From a bacterium (lineage in GTDB: Bacteria; Zhuqueibacterota; QNDG01; JAGLOF01), in NCBI GenBank assembly GCA_023139105.1, contig JAGLOF010000073.1, forward strand, positions 1 through 64,000: a stretch of 64,000 nucleotides of DNA, in the 5' to 3' direction. This document shows positions 1-9,639 of this stretch, one piece after another. Positions within the stretch are counted from its first letter, which is position 1. The number at the start of each line of letters is the position of its first letter. Below the pieces are notes generated by a model. The model searched no databases, was not told where the DNA came from, and saw only the letters and a program-made list of their open reading frames with translations. The position numbers were made by a program, and so were the translations under genes.

Positions 1-444
1 CGTGGTCTTTGTGATCTCTGTGCGATTGCTTCTTTTTCGTTTTTTCCGCTCTTTTCCGTAGGCAAATGCTCTTTTTTTTAGCTCTTGTTAATCCTGTTAT
101 CCTGTCTGATTTCTGTTGTCTATCATTTACGCACAGGATAAAACACAGACACTGTTAAGTATAGACCCCGGCCAAAAGATTACCGGGGAGACACCTTGTT
201 TATTTCTCCGGGAATCCATGTAGTCTGTTCTGATCCGTACAATCCATGTAATCTGTATGGAATTTGCTCTTCGCTCTTCTTCGCGTCCTTCGTGGACCAA
301 TGCTCTTTTTTTCGCTCTTGTTTATCCTGTTAATCCTGTAATCCTGTCTGATTTATGCTCTTATATTTTTTATAAAAAATAAATTAACACCTCACATCAA
401 CCTGCATGCACATAATATGGCTGCATGCAAATCAATCACAAATC
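1..444. repeat. gene-free start of window with phrase-like repeats
   Basis: No gene is visible. The stretch is built from short degenerate modules that recur in other intergenic regions of the window: 'cgtccttcgtggacc'-like and 'ctttgtgatctctgtgcg'-like phrases, and a 'tcctgttaatcctgt' phrase that occurs twice (about 78-112 and 309-353), linked by runs such as 'gctcttttttt'. Similar phrases are scattered in noncoding DNA of many FCB and deltaproteobacterial genomes. Their function is unknown. Confidence 0.6.
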
Positions 445-2742
445 TTACTGATTCCCACTACTTTCCTGCAGAGACTGCCACATCCACGGCGGCACAGGCT
501 GACGGACCATGCCAGGGCCCTCTATTTCAAGTTTTAAAGAGTGACTACCTTTATTGTCAAAATACTTAATAACAACCGGATGTGCACCGGCTGAAAGAGA
601 GGCATTGCCTATCACAGGATTCCGTGCATATTGATCATGTCCAACAACGCGATGACCGTCAATGGAGAGGCGTGCACCATCATCTCCCCTGATATAAAAA
701 GTATATGTACCATCAGCAGGAATCATTAAATCTCCTGTAAATCTGACAAAAAAATGATCTTCAGGATGTACAATATCATTGAGATCAAGATTAAACGTAC
801 TGCCGGATGATGCTTCGCGCAGCTGAGATACAGTTGGCATAAATCTGCCAATTTTACCAGTATACACAGTATAATCCAGTCCGAAATACCTGCCCTGGCC
901 TGCCTTATCCGTAACCAATATAGGCTGCGTTACTATTGAGGAGGCTCTTCCATTTGGAAGCAATGTCTGAATTTTAAGAATGAAATGATCTTCAACAATC
1001 AGATCTTTGAAAACAGGAGATTTAATACCGGGATCACTTCCGTCAACAGTGTAACGAAGTTCTGCGCCCTCTACTCCGGAGCAAACTGTAAGCGTATCGC
1101 CCGAAGAGAGTGCAAAACCATTTGGAAATACAGGAACGGGAATACGGTAGGATGCACCCATGGCTGAATAACGCTGATATTGCGTTTGAATCCTCTCCAT
1201 AAAATCATCTATATTACGATTGCCCACCGACGACCAAACTACCTCTGCCAGTGCGCTCATACGCGGCAGCACCATGTAGTCAGCATACTCTTCAGTACTG
1301 ATATATTCTGTCCATAGATTTGCCTGTGCACCCTGAATATGGACTGCCTCTTTAGGGGAAAGCACCGATGGCACTGGTTCAAAAGAATAGACCTTTTCAA
1401 TTGGAGCCCAGTAACCTATGGCCAGCGGTTCAATCTCTCTATCTGCCTGATATCCGTCAAAATAAAGATGAGAATACGGTGTCATGATTACATCATGACC
1501 CTGACGTGCTGCATCAACTCCGCCTGCAATGCCCCGCCATGACATGACAGTGGCATCAGGTGCAAGACCGCCTTCAAGTATTTCATCCCAGCCTATAAGT
1601 TTGCGCCCATTGGCATTTAAAAAATTTTCAATCCGTTTAATGAAATAACTCTGTAGCTCATGTGAATTTCTAAGACCCTCATCACGAATACGCTGCCGGC
1701 ATAGGGTACAATCATTCCAGCGGTCTTTGGGAGCCTCATCACCGCCTATATGAATATATGTTGATGGAAAAAGATCCATGACCTCTGTAAGAACATCTTC
1801 AAGAAATGTGAAAGTCTTCTCATTCCCTGCACAGTAGATATCCTTTGAAATACCCCAACGTGTACGCACTTCAAAAGGCCCGCCATTACAGGAGAGTTCC
1901 GGATAAGCTGTGAGAGCGGCAACAGAGTGTCCCGGCATTTCTATTTCAGGAATCACTGTAATATGCCGCTCTGCAGCATAAGCAACAACATCCCGCACCT
2001 CATCCTGAGTATAGTATCCGGCATAAGATTTACCATCTAAAAGATTTGTCTTACCAAGAACAGTCTCTTTCCGTCTTGAGGCAATTGTCTGTAATCTCGG
2101 ATATTTTTTTATCTCTATGCGCCAGCCTTGATCTTCCGTAAGATGCCAATGAAAACGATTCAGTTTATGCATGGCAAGATAATCAATATATTGCTTCACA
2201 TAATCAACAGAGAAGAAATGACGGCATACATCAAGATGCATTCCACGATAGGGGAAGCGGGGAGTGTCTTCAATTACTACCGAAGGAAGCACCCATCTCA
2301 AATTATCTGCCCGTCTTGTTGAAAATATCTCCGGGGGTAATAATTGAAAGAGTGTCTGCACGCCATAGAACAGTCCGGCAGCTGCATATGCATGAATCTC
2401 AACACCATCGGGTGAAGAGCGGAAGGTATAGCCTTCATCACCCAATGCCGGGCTACCGTCCAATCTAAGGACAATGGCTTTGCCGGCATCTTCAACCGCG
2501 TCCATTGACAGATCCCATCCGGCAGTATGACGCAGTCTGTCTGCCATATAACCGGCCGTTCGTCTGGCTGATTCACTTCCATCGGTAATAATAGGTGTAC
2601 CTGATTTGATTTCAAACCAACCGTCAGCCTGTGTCAGTATTAAAGGTTGAGGTATAATGCTCACAGCCAGGTCCGGCTGAAAAGAACTGCATCCGGCAAT
2701 CAATAGCAGTATAAATGATAGCGTCAACGTAAGACGAAACAT
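445..2742 (-). CDS. beta-N-acetylhexosaminidase (GH20) lipoprotein with PA14 domain
   Basis: Predicted to release terminal GlcNAc or GalNAc from glycans at the cell surface or in the periplasm. The N-terminus is a lipoprotein signal (lipobox IAGC, Cys18). A GH20 N-terminal alpha/beta domain spans about 25-160 and the catalytic barrel about 163-520. The barrel has the hallmark Asp-Glu pair in HIGGDEAPKDRW (D335, E336) and the conserved HWHLTEDQGW near 198. A chitobiase-type C-terminal beta domain follows (about 540-610), then a PA14 domain (about 615-750) likely to bind carbohydrate. At 765 residues it is full length for this architecture. The start is supported by GAGGAGAG just upstream. A terminator separates it from the upstream ROK gene, so it probably has its own promoter or depends on readthrough. 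Exact substrate is not decided by the sequence. Confidence 0.93.
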   Translation of the reverse strand: MFRLTLTLSFILLLIAGCSSFQPDLAVSIIPQPLILTQADGWFEIKSGTPIITDGSESARRTAGYMADRLRHTAGWDLSMDAVEDAGKAIVLRLDGSPALGDEGYTFRSSPDGVEIHAYAAAGLFYGVQTLFQLLPPEIFSTRRADNLRWVLPSVVIEDTPRFPYRGMHLDVCRHFFSVDYVKQYIDYLAMHKLNRFHWHLTEDQGWRIEIKKYPRLQTIASRRKETVLGKTNLLDGKSYAGYYTQDEVRDVVAYAAERHITVIPEIEMPGHSVAALTAYPELSCNGGPFEVRTRWGISKDIYCAGNEKTFTFLEDVLTEVMDLFPSTYIHIGGDEAPKDRWNDCTLCRQRIRDEGLRNSHELQSYFIKRIENFLNANGRKLIGWDEILEGGLAPDATVMSWRGIAGGVDAARQGHDVIMTPYSHLYFDGYQADREIEPLAIGYWAPIEKVYSFEPVPSVLSPKEAVHIQGAQANLWTEYISTEEYADYMVLPRMSALAEVVWSSVGNRNIDDFMERIQTQYQRYSAMGASYRIPVPVFPNGFALSSGDTLTVCSGVEGAELRYTVDGSDPGIKSPVFKDLIVEDHFILKIQTLLPNGRASSIVTQPILVTDKAGQGRYFGLDYTVYTGKIGRFMPTVSQLREASSGSTFNLDLNDIVHPEDHFFVRFTGDLMIPADGTYTFYIRGDDGARLSIDGHRVVGHDQYARNPVIGNASLSAGAHPVVIKYFDNKGSHSLKLEIEGPGMVRQPVPPWMWQSLQESSGNQ

Positions 2743-2779
2743 GGTCTCTCCTCTTTATTCAACTTACAAGTACCAATAA

Positions 2780-2823
2780 AAAAACCCCGGCAATGATAGA
2801 CAACATCAATGCTCGGGGTTTTT
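2780..2823 (-). terminator. rho-independent terminator after ROK gene
   Basis: The arms aaaaaccccg and cggggttttt form a 10-bp inverted repeat flanked by A and T runs, so it can work in both directions. It lies 25 bases past the stop of the ROK gene and 37 bases before the GH20 start. Confidence 0.8.
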
Positions 2824-2848
2824 ATAGAGTTATAAAAAATATAATCCA

Positions 2849-4063
2849 TTACACATAGGCAGATGGATTGAGATGTTCTACTTCAAACAGCTCTCTTGCA
2901 GCAAGTACGGCAACACCCAGTGCACCGGATTTTGCCCCAAGCTTTGACGTCTCAAAACTGACATTTTTATTGAGATGTGTCATTGAATGTTTCACTGCTG
3001 CAGAGATGGCGGGATTAAGAAAAAATTTCACCGGTGAAATTCTACCGCCAAAAATCACTAATTCAGGATTAAATATATTAAGTAGCTGCGCTATACCAAA
3101 TCCCAGATAACCTGCCGCCTCTTCAATGATTTCAATGCAGAACTGATCACCGCCATTTGCCGCTTCAATAATACGTTTGGCATCAATTCTATCCACTTCT
3201 TTACCATCGGGAGTAGCCAGGTTGGTCATGGCACCTTTTTCAATCTTATCTCTTGCATTACGCGCAATAGCCTTGCCAGACGCATACATTTCCAGACACC
3301 CTCTCTTTCCGCAATAACAGAGAAGACCGTCAGGAACAATCTGCAAATGACCAAACTCACCAGCATAGCCATTCATGCCGTAATGCAGACGTCCGTTAAT
3401 GATCATACCCAATCCAAGTCCCCAGCCAACATTTAGACAGAGTACATTCTGCCTGCCCTTGGCCGCTCCAAACCACATCTCACCCAGAGTCATAGCTTTT
3501 GCATCGTGCTCTATATGCACTGGTTTGCCAAAACGCTCGGATAAAACCTGAGCAACAGGTCGATCACCAAAATTCAGATAGGTTTCAGAGATGCCGCGTT
3601 GACCCTGTACCAGCCCGGGAACAGAAATGCCTATACCTAAAATTCTGTCCCAACTGACATCTGCATTTTCAAGAATCGAGTCAATCTCACGATGCAGGTC
3701 TTCAATAATAGATATCTCATTACTAAGATTTAAAGATTTAGTCCTTACATCTGCAACAAGATTTTGTGCTAAATCCAGCAGAATAAAATTGGAATTGGTC
3801 CTTCCCAGGTCAATACCGAGAATATAACCGGCAGCACCATTCAAGGCGACCAGCGACGGCGGACGCCCCGCTTGAGAGGGCCCCCTGCTTTCAACATCAA
3901 TTAGTAAATTATCTTCTTTTAAAAAATTGACAATTGATGTAACAACCGGAAGACTGATACCTGTGTGTAGCTTTAACTCTGTAAGTGATAATTGACCATG
4001 ATCAAGAAGTGCGCGAAGAATTAAATTCCTGCGTATCAAATTCTTTTTTCGGACTTTGCCCAT
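2849..4063 (-). CDS. ROK family transcriptional regulator / sugar kinase-like protein
   Basis: A NagC/XylR-type ROK protein of 404 residues: a winged helix-turn-helix at about 10-65, then an ASKHA sugar-kinase-like fold. The phosphate-loop signature GIDLGRTNSNF lies at about 83-93. The ROK zinc site CYCGKRGCLEMYASG lies near 255-268. The HTH domain and usual length point to a DNA-binding repressor responding to a sugar rather than a pure kinase. Position beside a GH20 hexosaminidase and a GHMP kinase suggests control of amino-sugar or galactoside use (inference). A GAGGAC ribosome site precedes the ATG. Confidence 0.88.
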   Translation of the reverse strand: MGKVRKKNLIRRNLILRALLDHGQLSLTELKLHTGISLPVVTSIVNFLKEDNLLIDVESRGPSQAGRPPSLVALNGAAGYILGIDLGRTNSNFILLDLAQNLVADVRTKSLNLSNEISIIEDLHREIDSILENADVSWDRILGIGISVPGLVQGQRGISETYLNFGDRPVAQVLSERFGKPVHIEHDAKAMTLGEMWFGAAKGRQNVLCLNVGWGLGLGMIINGRLHYGMNGYAGEFGHLQIVPDGLLCYCGKRGCLEMYASGKAIARNARDKIEKGAMTNLATPDGKEVDRIDAKRIIEAANGGDQFCIEIIEEAAGYLGFGIAQLLNIFNPELVIFGGRISPVKFFLNPAISAAVKHSMTHLNKNVSFETSKLGAKSGALGVAVLAARELFEVEHLNPSAYV

Positions 4064-4250
4064 GAGTCCTCACATTAAATATTATTATAAATCAGGAAAA
4101 TTTCAAGACATCTGGTCTTGATAGATTTAAGATAATTAAAAATTATTTGTATTAAAAGGAAATTTAATAAAAAATAAGAGCAATAACACATGGGTTAGAT
4201 GAAAATAGCAGATAATCATAAATAACGATAGGCCCAGAAACGCTCTACCG

Positions 4251-4505
4251 CTCTTTGCTGTCATTTCGAAGAGTTCCTCCCTGAGAAAACTTATAATTGA
4301 AAGGTTATGTCGTTAACCAACCTTTTAAAGATCTCTCTGTCGCAGGCTCCGTCGATATGGCATGTCGATTGAATGTGGAGGATTAGTGGCAGGGCCTCTG
4401 CATACATGGTTAAAACTGGCACTGTAAAATAAATTGTGTAACTAACAAAAACAAAGCTTTAGCAACGAACAAAACTAACAATTAAAACATATAGATAAAA
4501 AACAA
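4251..4505. repeat. intergenic repeat, copy 1
   Basis: First of two near-identical copies of a roughly 250-base unit. It starts with ctctttgctgtcatttcga and runs through a 'cttataattgaaaggttatg' block, a 'gtggaggattagtggcaggg' block and an 'aactaacaaaaacaaa' tail. The core is bounded by tgtcatttcga (4259-4269) and a degenerate inverted partner tcgatatggca (4352-4362). No ORF. Confidence 0.85.
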
Positions 4506-4531
4506 ATCGCCATATTCGTCGGGAACTACCT

Positions 4532-4830
4532 CTCTTTGCTGTCATTTCGAAGAGTTCCTCCCTGAGAAACGTTCCTCCACTGAGTGTGCTCTGGACTCAG
4601 TGAAATCTTATAATTGAAAGGTTATGTCGTTAACCAACCTTTTAAAGATCTCTCTGTCGCAGGCTCCGTCGAGATGACATGTCGATTGAATGTGGAGGAT
4701 TAGTGGCAGGGCCTCTGCATGCATGGTTAAAACTGGTACTGTAAAATAAATTGTGTAACTAACAAAAACAAAAATTTTGCAACGAACAAAACGAACAAGA
4801 CGAACAATTAAAACATATAGATAAAAAACA
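4532..4830. repeat. intergenic repeat, copy 2, with 35-40-base insertion
   Basis: Second copy of the 4251-4505 unit. Here the core ends are intact inverted repeats: tgtcatttcga (4540-4550) and tcgagatgaca (4669-4679). Relative to copy 1 it carries an extra block with 'ctgagtgtgctctggactca' after 'ctgagaaa'. This resembles the dispersed 'TGTCATTTCGA...' palindromic elements of FCB genomes. The remainder of the 4064-5005 gap shows no gene. Confidence 0.85.
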
Positions 4831-4877
4831 TAGGCTAATTGCGGTTAACATTCTTACTTTTTTCAGGCAACCCATTT

Positions 4878-5012
4878 GGAGCGGAATATTTTGTCATCTG
4901 TTCTTTGGAATTTGTATTTTGCTATTTGTTCTTTGGGATTTGTCTTTTGTTATTTGATTTTTGGTATTTGTTATTTGTATTTTGCTATTTGATTTTTGGA
5001 ATTTGCTATTTA
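4878..5012. repeat. low-complexity TTTG/ATTTG walk
   Basis: A run of loosely repeated 10-12-base words such as 'tttggaatttg', 'tattttgctatttg' and 'ttctttgggatttg', placed against the 3' end of the GHMP kinase gene. Similar runs occur at 13088-13192 and 36205-36292. Confidence 0.7.
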
Positions 5013-6088
5013 TCCAGTCTAACACCGTCAGCTACTGTTACAATATACGCTTTCCCGCCCGCTCTCTCAATGGCCTCTGCAACAGCAGCCGGATTCTCCG
5101 GAGCATATGCAAACATGCAACCACCACCACCGGAACCGTTTATCTTGCCTCCAAGAGCTCCTGCTTTCAGTGCCGCATCGAGCATTCTATCAATTTTTGG
5201 TGTAGAAATACCTAAAACATCTCTGAGAATAGCCTGATGCTCATTCAATAGATTTCCGATAAGGGCATGATCAAGCACAGAAGCCTGGAGGGCGTCTTTG
5301 GCCTTACGCGTTATCAGATGATTGGCAACAGTGCCCTCCAGAAGAGCAAATGCAGAGGTGCTCAAATTAGTTTTGTATTGTTGTACGTTATCCGTATTAA
5401 GTCTTCTCAATTCAAAAGCAGGATCATCTTTCTTCAGCTCATCAACGATATGAAGCACACCGTCTTTGACCCGGCTTAAAATTCCCTTGGTATCCTTGGG
5501 CTCACATGAATCACCCAGAACAAATGTGCCAGGATTTGCAGCTATGCTGTGACATTCTATTTCAGGTTCAAAATCAAGGTAGATGATTCCACCTAATGCT
5601 GTAGAGAAATGATCCATCATGCCACCGGGTTCATTAAACTCCAGAACCTCGGCCTCATAGGCTAATCTTGCCACTTCTGCGGCATCCATATCAACATGCC
5701 TGTCACTCATCCTGGCTAAAAAATAGATCCAGGCAACCAGGAGCGCAGACGAACTACTTGTACCGGAATTAATAGGTATATTGCCATGTACCTTTACATC
5801 TAAACCGGAGCTGAATGAATATCCCTGTCTCTTGATTACATTTAAACCACTGCGGAAATAATCTCTCTCCTCCACATAGGCCAGCTCCCCATTCATACTA
5901 AATGACTGCCGTGATTGAATATCAGGCAAATCAAGCATAATTGTGCTGGCATCCGTATTGCGTCCTTCAAGATGAACACGCAGAGAAATGGCACAAGGTA
6001 TCACAGGCAGATGAAGATAGTCCTGGTGTTCACCAAAGAGACAGATGCGCCCCGGAGCAGAGACCGCAGCGGATGAAAACGATGTCAT
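5006..6088 (-). CDS. GHMP kinase, galactokinase-like
   Basis: A cytoplasmic sugar kinase of 360 residues with all three GHMP motifs. Motif 1 is APGRICLFGEHQDY (11-24), close to the galactokinase signature. The glycine/serine ATP loop is PINSGTSSSSALLVA (105-119). The C-terminal motif is GGKINGSGGGG near 320-330. It should phosphorylate a sugar, perhaps galactose, GalNAc or a related hexose, at C1. The substrate cannot be fixed from sequence. It follows the PorV-like gene on the same strand after 275 bases and shares the region with GH20 and GH109 glycosidases, which favours a hexosamine or galactose role (inference). AAGGAATA precedes the ATG. Confidence 0.82.
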   Translation of the reverse strand: MTSFSSAAVSAPGRICLFGEHQDYLHLPVIPCAISLRVHLEGRNTDASTIMLDLPDIQSRQSFSMNGELAYVEERDYFRSGLNVIKRQGYSFSSGLDVKVHGNIPINSGTSSSSALLVAWIYFLARMSDRHVDMDAAEVARLAYEAEVLEFNEPGGMMDHFSTALGGIIYLDFEPEIECHSIAANPGTFVLGDSCEPKDTKGILSRVKDGVLHIVDELKKDDPAFELRRLNTDNVQQYKTNLSTSAFALLEGTVANHLITRKAKDALQASVLDHALIGNLLNEHQAILRDVLGISTPKIDRMLDAALKAGALGGKINGSGGGGCMFAYAPENPAAVAEAIERAGGKAYIVTVADGVRLDK

Positions 6089-6206
6089 GAGTATTCCTTT
6101 ATCTTTATAACGACCAGGAACACTCCCGGTAGACTGGAAACAATATATTAATCAATTGAATAAATTGAAACTCTTTTTTCCGTATAATTACTGTAATTAT
6201 TGAATG

Positions 6207-6297
6207 GAGCCTGCCAATGCCATGACACTCTATAAAAACACCTTGCTTATCGGGCAATTGCTAATGCAAGATATTGTAAATAGCATCAGCAGGCTCC
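6207..6297. repeat. 9-bp inverted repeat between PorV and GHMP genes
   Basis: ggagcctgc (6207-6215) and gcaggctcc (6289-6297) are exact inverted copies 73 bases apart in the 275-base gap. On the minus strand this could fold into a long attenuator-like stem. No clear U-run follows, so termination is not shown. Confidence 0.4.
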
Positions 6298-6363
6298 TAT
6301 TCTTGCTACTATATGAAGATAGAAGGAGTATAAATATTTACTTCAATCTACAACACATCATAA

Positions 6364-7356
6364 TTAGAAACACAGGCCCATGGAAAAACGGCTGACATTA
6401 TCAAAGACACCAAAGTTCGTGTATGCATAATCAATGCGTACAGGACCCTTTTTTACGCCAAAGCCAAAAGTCAAGCCCTCTTCATCATACTTAAACTTAT
6501 AACCACCGCGTACACTGAACAAATCAGCATAAGTGAACTCTGCTCCTACATGAACACGTTCATGATGATCACGGGGATGAATTGCATCCACAGCCAGATT
6601 CATACACATGTTGTCTCTTATCTCACCAAGCAAATCAAATACATCTACTTTGAAACCCAGAGTATAACGAACAGGTAGTTCAAATTCAGTAATTTCATAT
6701 TTGACAGCTTGGGAGAAATTGCGTACCGACATGCCAAATGCAAATGATGGCAACCAGCCAAATTTAGGATAAAACAGTGTCCCAAAATCGACAGCAACTG
6801 TATTGGCCCTGTTTGCTGACCATTCACTATCATCACCTTCTCTGGCAAAACGGGAACTGCCCAATTCCTGTGACGCATATTTTACTGTAGCACCAATATG
6901 AAATTTATCAGTCAATGACTTGGCATATGATACACCCACCACCAGAGCTTTGGGTGAAAACAAACCTGTGTCTATGAAACCTTCATCAGTATCAACAATT
7001 TCAGTTCCCTGCATCTCAGGATAGCTGGGTGCCATAAATTGTGCAGCAACCGTACCAATTGTACCCAGATCCCATGCTGCAGCTCCACTGATATAAGAGA
7101 TATCTGCAATGAAGTTAAAATAAGAAAAATTCAGGTCAAATTTATTCTGCATCTGCGTAAGGCCTGCGGGATTATAAAACACCGCATCCGCACCATTACC
7201 TAAGATAGTATAGGCGTCTCCCATACCGGATGCTCGGCCGCCCACATTCACATCCAGAAATTTAAATCCGGATTGGGCTACTTTCTGCGCCGAGACCGTT
7301 TGGGGTAGGACGAAGGCCAGGAGCAATAAACAGAGGATGATTTTTACGTTTTTCAT
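6364..7356 (-). CDS. PorV/PorQ family outer-membrane barrel protein
   Basis: A 330-residue protein of the PorV/PorQ group (FadL-like barrels linked in Bacteroidetes to type IX secretion). It has a signal peptide ending near VSAQ, then the family's N-terminal pattern GGRASGMGDAYT and AVFYNPAGLTQM. The C-terminus ends in an aromatic-rich beta strand (FSMGLCF), as in outer-membrane barrels. A GTG lies two codons earlier, but the ATG at 7356 sits 9 bases from GAGGAG and is preferred. It is the last gene of a three-gene set with the secreted protein (7374-9611) and TonB receptor (9640-12663). A role as shuttle or accessory for that set is inferred. Confidence 0.85.
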   Translation of the reverse strand: MKNVKIILCLLLLAFVLPQTVSAQKVAQSGFKFLDVNVGGRASGMGDAYTILGNGADAVFYNPAGLTQMQNKFDLNFSYFNFIADISYISGAAAWDLGTIGTVAAQFMAPSYPEMQGTEIVDTDEGFIDTGLFSPKALVVGVSYAKSLTDKFHIGATVKYASQELGSSRFAREGDDSEWSANRANTVAVDFGTLFYPKFGWLPSFAFGMSVRNFSQAVKYEITEFELPVRYTLGFKVDVFDLLGEIRDNMCMNLAVDAIHPRDHHERVHVGAEFTYADLFSVRGGYKFKYDEEGLTFGFGVKKGPVRIDYAYTNFGVFDNVSRFSMGLCF

Positions 7357-7373
7357 AATCACTCACTCCTCGG

Positions 7374-9611
7374 TTAATGGATAATGACGAAGTGCTTGAA
7401 GCAGCTCTCGCCCTTCTTGTACACCACTGCACCAGTATCGCTATCGACAATGTCTTCTGAGACTTCGATATAGGCTATATAGATGCCTGAAGCCGGTATC
7501 TGATCAGAACGGGTATCCATGCTGTTGAATCCGGTGGGATCCACCCACTCTTCATCCCCTGCAGTATTAATATGTTCAATTGTCCTGATTAGGTCGCCGG
7601 ACTCAGTGTAAATTTTGATTGTACAGACCGCCGGCAGATTAAAGAAACCGATTTGACGTTTCTTGGGCCAATGCATGCCTTCACGGTGAGACCTGGCATT
7701 GTATGGATTAGGCACCACACGTACATCATCAAAATTCTTACCAGGTGCTGAAAGTAATCTGGCTGCACCCAGAGAGGTCCGCGTATAATTCAACCAGCGT
7801 CCACTTTCAAGAGGCTCGGTTTTTCCGTTAACACCACCGGCAATTGCAGCCTCAGGATGTGTACCATCATCATAGGCTGCCACATGATAGAAATAATGGA
7901 AACCACGGATTGCTGTATTGTCCTTAAATATAAAGGTGCCTGCCTCTGCCTCATGTATCAACTGCCAGCTGCCAACAATCTGATTGTTTTCTTCAGAATA
8001 GTAAGCACTACCCATTGCACGGTAGATACGATAACCGGCCAGGTCAGGCGTGCCCTCTGCCTCAGCACCCCACTCAACGCTTATATCTTCGGAACCGGAA
8101 CTGATTATTACCGATGGAGCCGGTGGCGGAATCGGTACCTGGTAATTATTCCTTACAGCCCACTGTGCTGCATTTGCCGCTGCCAGCATAGAGTCACGAC
8201 CAGTCGTCACCCACAGGTCCTTTGCCTTATCATTATCGTCATAGCTCATGAGGCCATAGACTATCTCGGCATGAGGAAGGGGCTCTGTATCTGGTGCGTC
8301 AGCCAGAGTAAGTTCATCATTTTTCCAGCGAGTACCAATCTCCCAGGCTTTTTGCGGAGACACTGAGCCCATACAATGTGCCCAAACCACACGGACAGAC
8401 TGGCCGGGAGCAAGATTATACGGCCCTACGGAAAAGATACCGATGGGTATGTATGTGATCCAGCTGGGGCCACCTGTCCAGGAATATACCCAGGGATTAC
8501 CGAACATTGCAGCCTGCTCATCCATTGGAACTTCATGGATAACATTGGCAATGAAATCTCCGCCTTCCTGTAGCGGATGTTCACCCACAATACCCGGTGT
8601 CTGAGCCAGACCCTGACTTGCCATTGTATACATCTGAATCTGCTGTTCCGGTGAAAGTTCATATGCAGGCTTACGCATAAACTGAGCTTCCGAATCATAG
8701 AAACCTGTCATACGAGGTTGTTCGGGATCATCTGTGTGATCACTGCCTGAAACATCGGCATGCAATATGGCCCAACCTTGAAACCATGGTGAATTGAGGA
8801 AACCTGCAGCCTTGTCAGCATCACCAAATCCGTCTGAATCCGGATCACCGTTCCAGTCAGGATATGAAAAGAGAACACGCAATGAATCATCTGTGCGGGA
8901 TCCGTAATAGCCATTCATATGGCCTTTCCAACCCCATGCAGCTGACCGATTGAGATAGAAACCGTTTATTGTCTGGTTGGGAAGTTCAATCTCATCATCC
9001 AGATCAATGTTACCTGTATTGGTGAATGTAAAATCATAGATCAGATAGTCATCATGATTTTTCTGGCTCCACGCCAGTACCTTTTGATGAATATCCACCC
9101 CCATGGATGTACGCACATGAGACTCAATCATCATGTCTGCAGTACCGGGAATTTTTTCAGGAGCTACTTCATCACCCTGACGGGGGAAAGGCTCTTCAAT
9201 ATTATTCCCATCAACCATGATGGTAGGGGGAGTATCACGGAAATAGCGTTTAAGCGTGATACCGCTTGCATCGGGCACGGGCATGAGCTCTGTCTGCTCA
9301 TCAGACCATGCAGCAAAACCCGTCATCTTGTATGCATGCGTGCTACCTGATTCATCTGTCCAGTCTGTACACATGATAGCAAGTCTGCGATAATCCCAGA
9401 CCATCCACTCGGGACCAAAGCCATCATAATAATATTTACCAAAGGAGTAAGCACCGGGACCGTAGCCTTCGTCAGTCGAGTCAACAACTTTATCCCAGAG
9501 ATTACCAATTTTTATCCACCGCTGTGTTCCGGCAATTGTACCGTCAGTTACTACCAACAGCACTGCTGCGCAGAACAGAACAATAGAGAGAGCAAAAAAT
9601 ACTTTCTTCAT
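7374..9611 (-). CDS. large secreted protein with C-terminal sorting-like domain
   Basis: A 745-residue exported protein with an N-terminal signal (hydrophobic 4-28). Most of it is not recognised. Around 500-590 there is a fibronectin type III-like stretch (GYRIYRAMGSAYY ... FYHVAAYDDG). The last about 110 residues have the form of an FCB-type C-terminal sorting or FlgD-like domain: VVPNPYNAR, IKIYTESGDLIRTI and ASGIYIAYIEV, with a late FKHFVIIH strand. It sits 28 bases after the TonB receptor and 17 bases before the PorV-like gene. This fits a surface-exposed partner of the receptor, in the position SusD has in Bacteroidetes, but there is no SusD similarity that I can see. GGAGGATAACT precedes the ATG. 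Confidence 0.75.
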   Translation of the reverse strand: MKKVFFALSIVLFCAAVLLVVTDGTIAGTQRWIKIGNLWDKVVDSTDEGYGPGAYSFGKYYYDGFGPEWMVWDYRRLAIMCTDWTDESGSTHAYKMTGFAAWSDEQTELMPVPDASGITLKRYFRDTPPTIMVDGNNIEEPFPRQGDEVAPEKIPGTADMMIESHVRTSMGVDIHQKVLAWSQKNHDDYLIYDFTFTNTGNIDLDDEIELPNQTINGFYLNRSAAWGWKGHMNGYYGSRTDDSLRVLFSYPDWNGDPDSDGFGDADKAAGFLNSPWFQGWAILHADVSGSDHTDDPEQPRMTGFYDSEAQFMRKPAYELSPEQQIQMYTMASQGLAQTPGIVGEHPLQEGGDFIANVIHEVPMDEQAAMFGNPWVYSWTGGPSWITYIPIGIFSVGPYNLAPGQSVRVVWAHCMGSVSPQKAWEIGTRWKNDELTLADAPDTEPLPHAEIVYGLMSYDDNDKAKDLWVTTGRDSMLAAANAAQWAVRNNYQVPIPPPAPSVIISSGSEDISVEWGAEAEGTPDLAGYRIYRAMGSAYYSEENNQIVGSWQLIHEAEAGTFIFKDNTAIRGFHYFYHVAAYDDGTHPEAAIAGGVNGKTEPLESGRWLNYTRTSLGAARLLSAPGKNFDDVRVVPNPYNARSHREGMHWPKKRQIGFFNLPAVCTIKIYTESGDLIRTIEHINTAGDEEWVDPTGFNSMDTRSDQIPASGIYIAYIEVSEDIVDSDTGAVVYKKGESCFKHFVIIH

Positions 9612-9639
9612 AGTTATCCTCCAATCACGCAGTCAGCGA

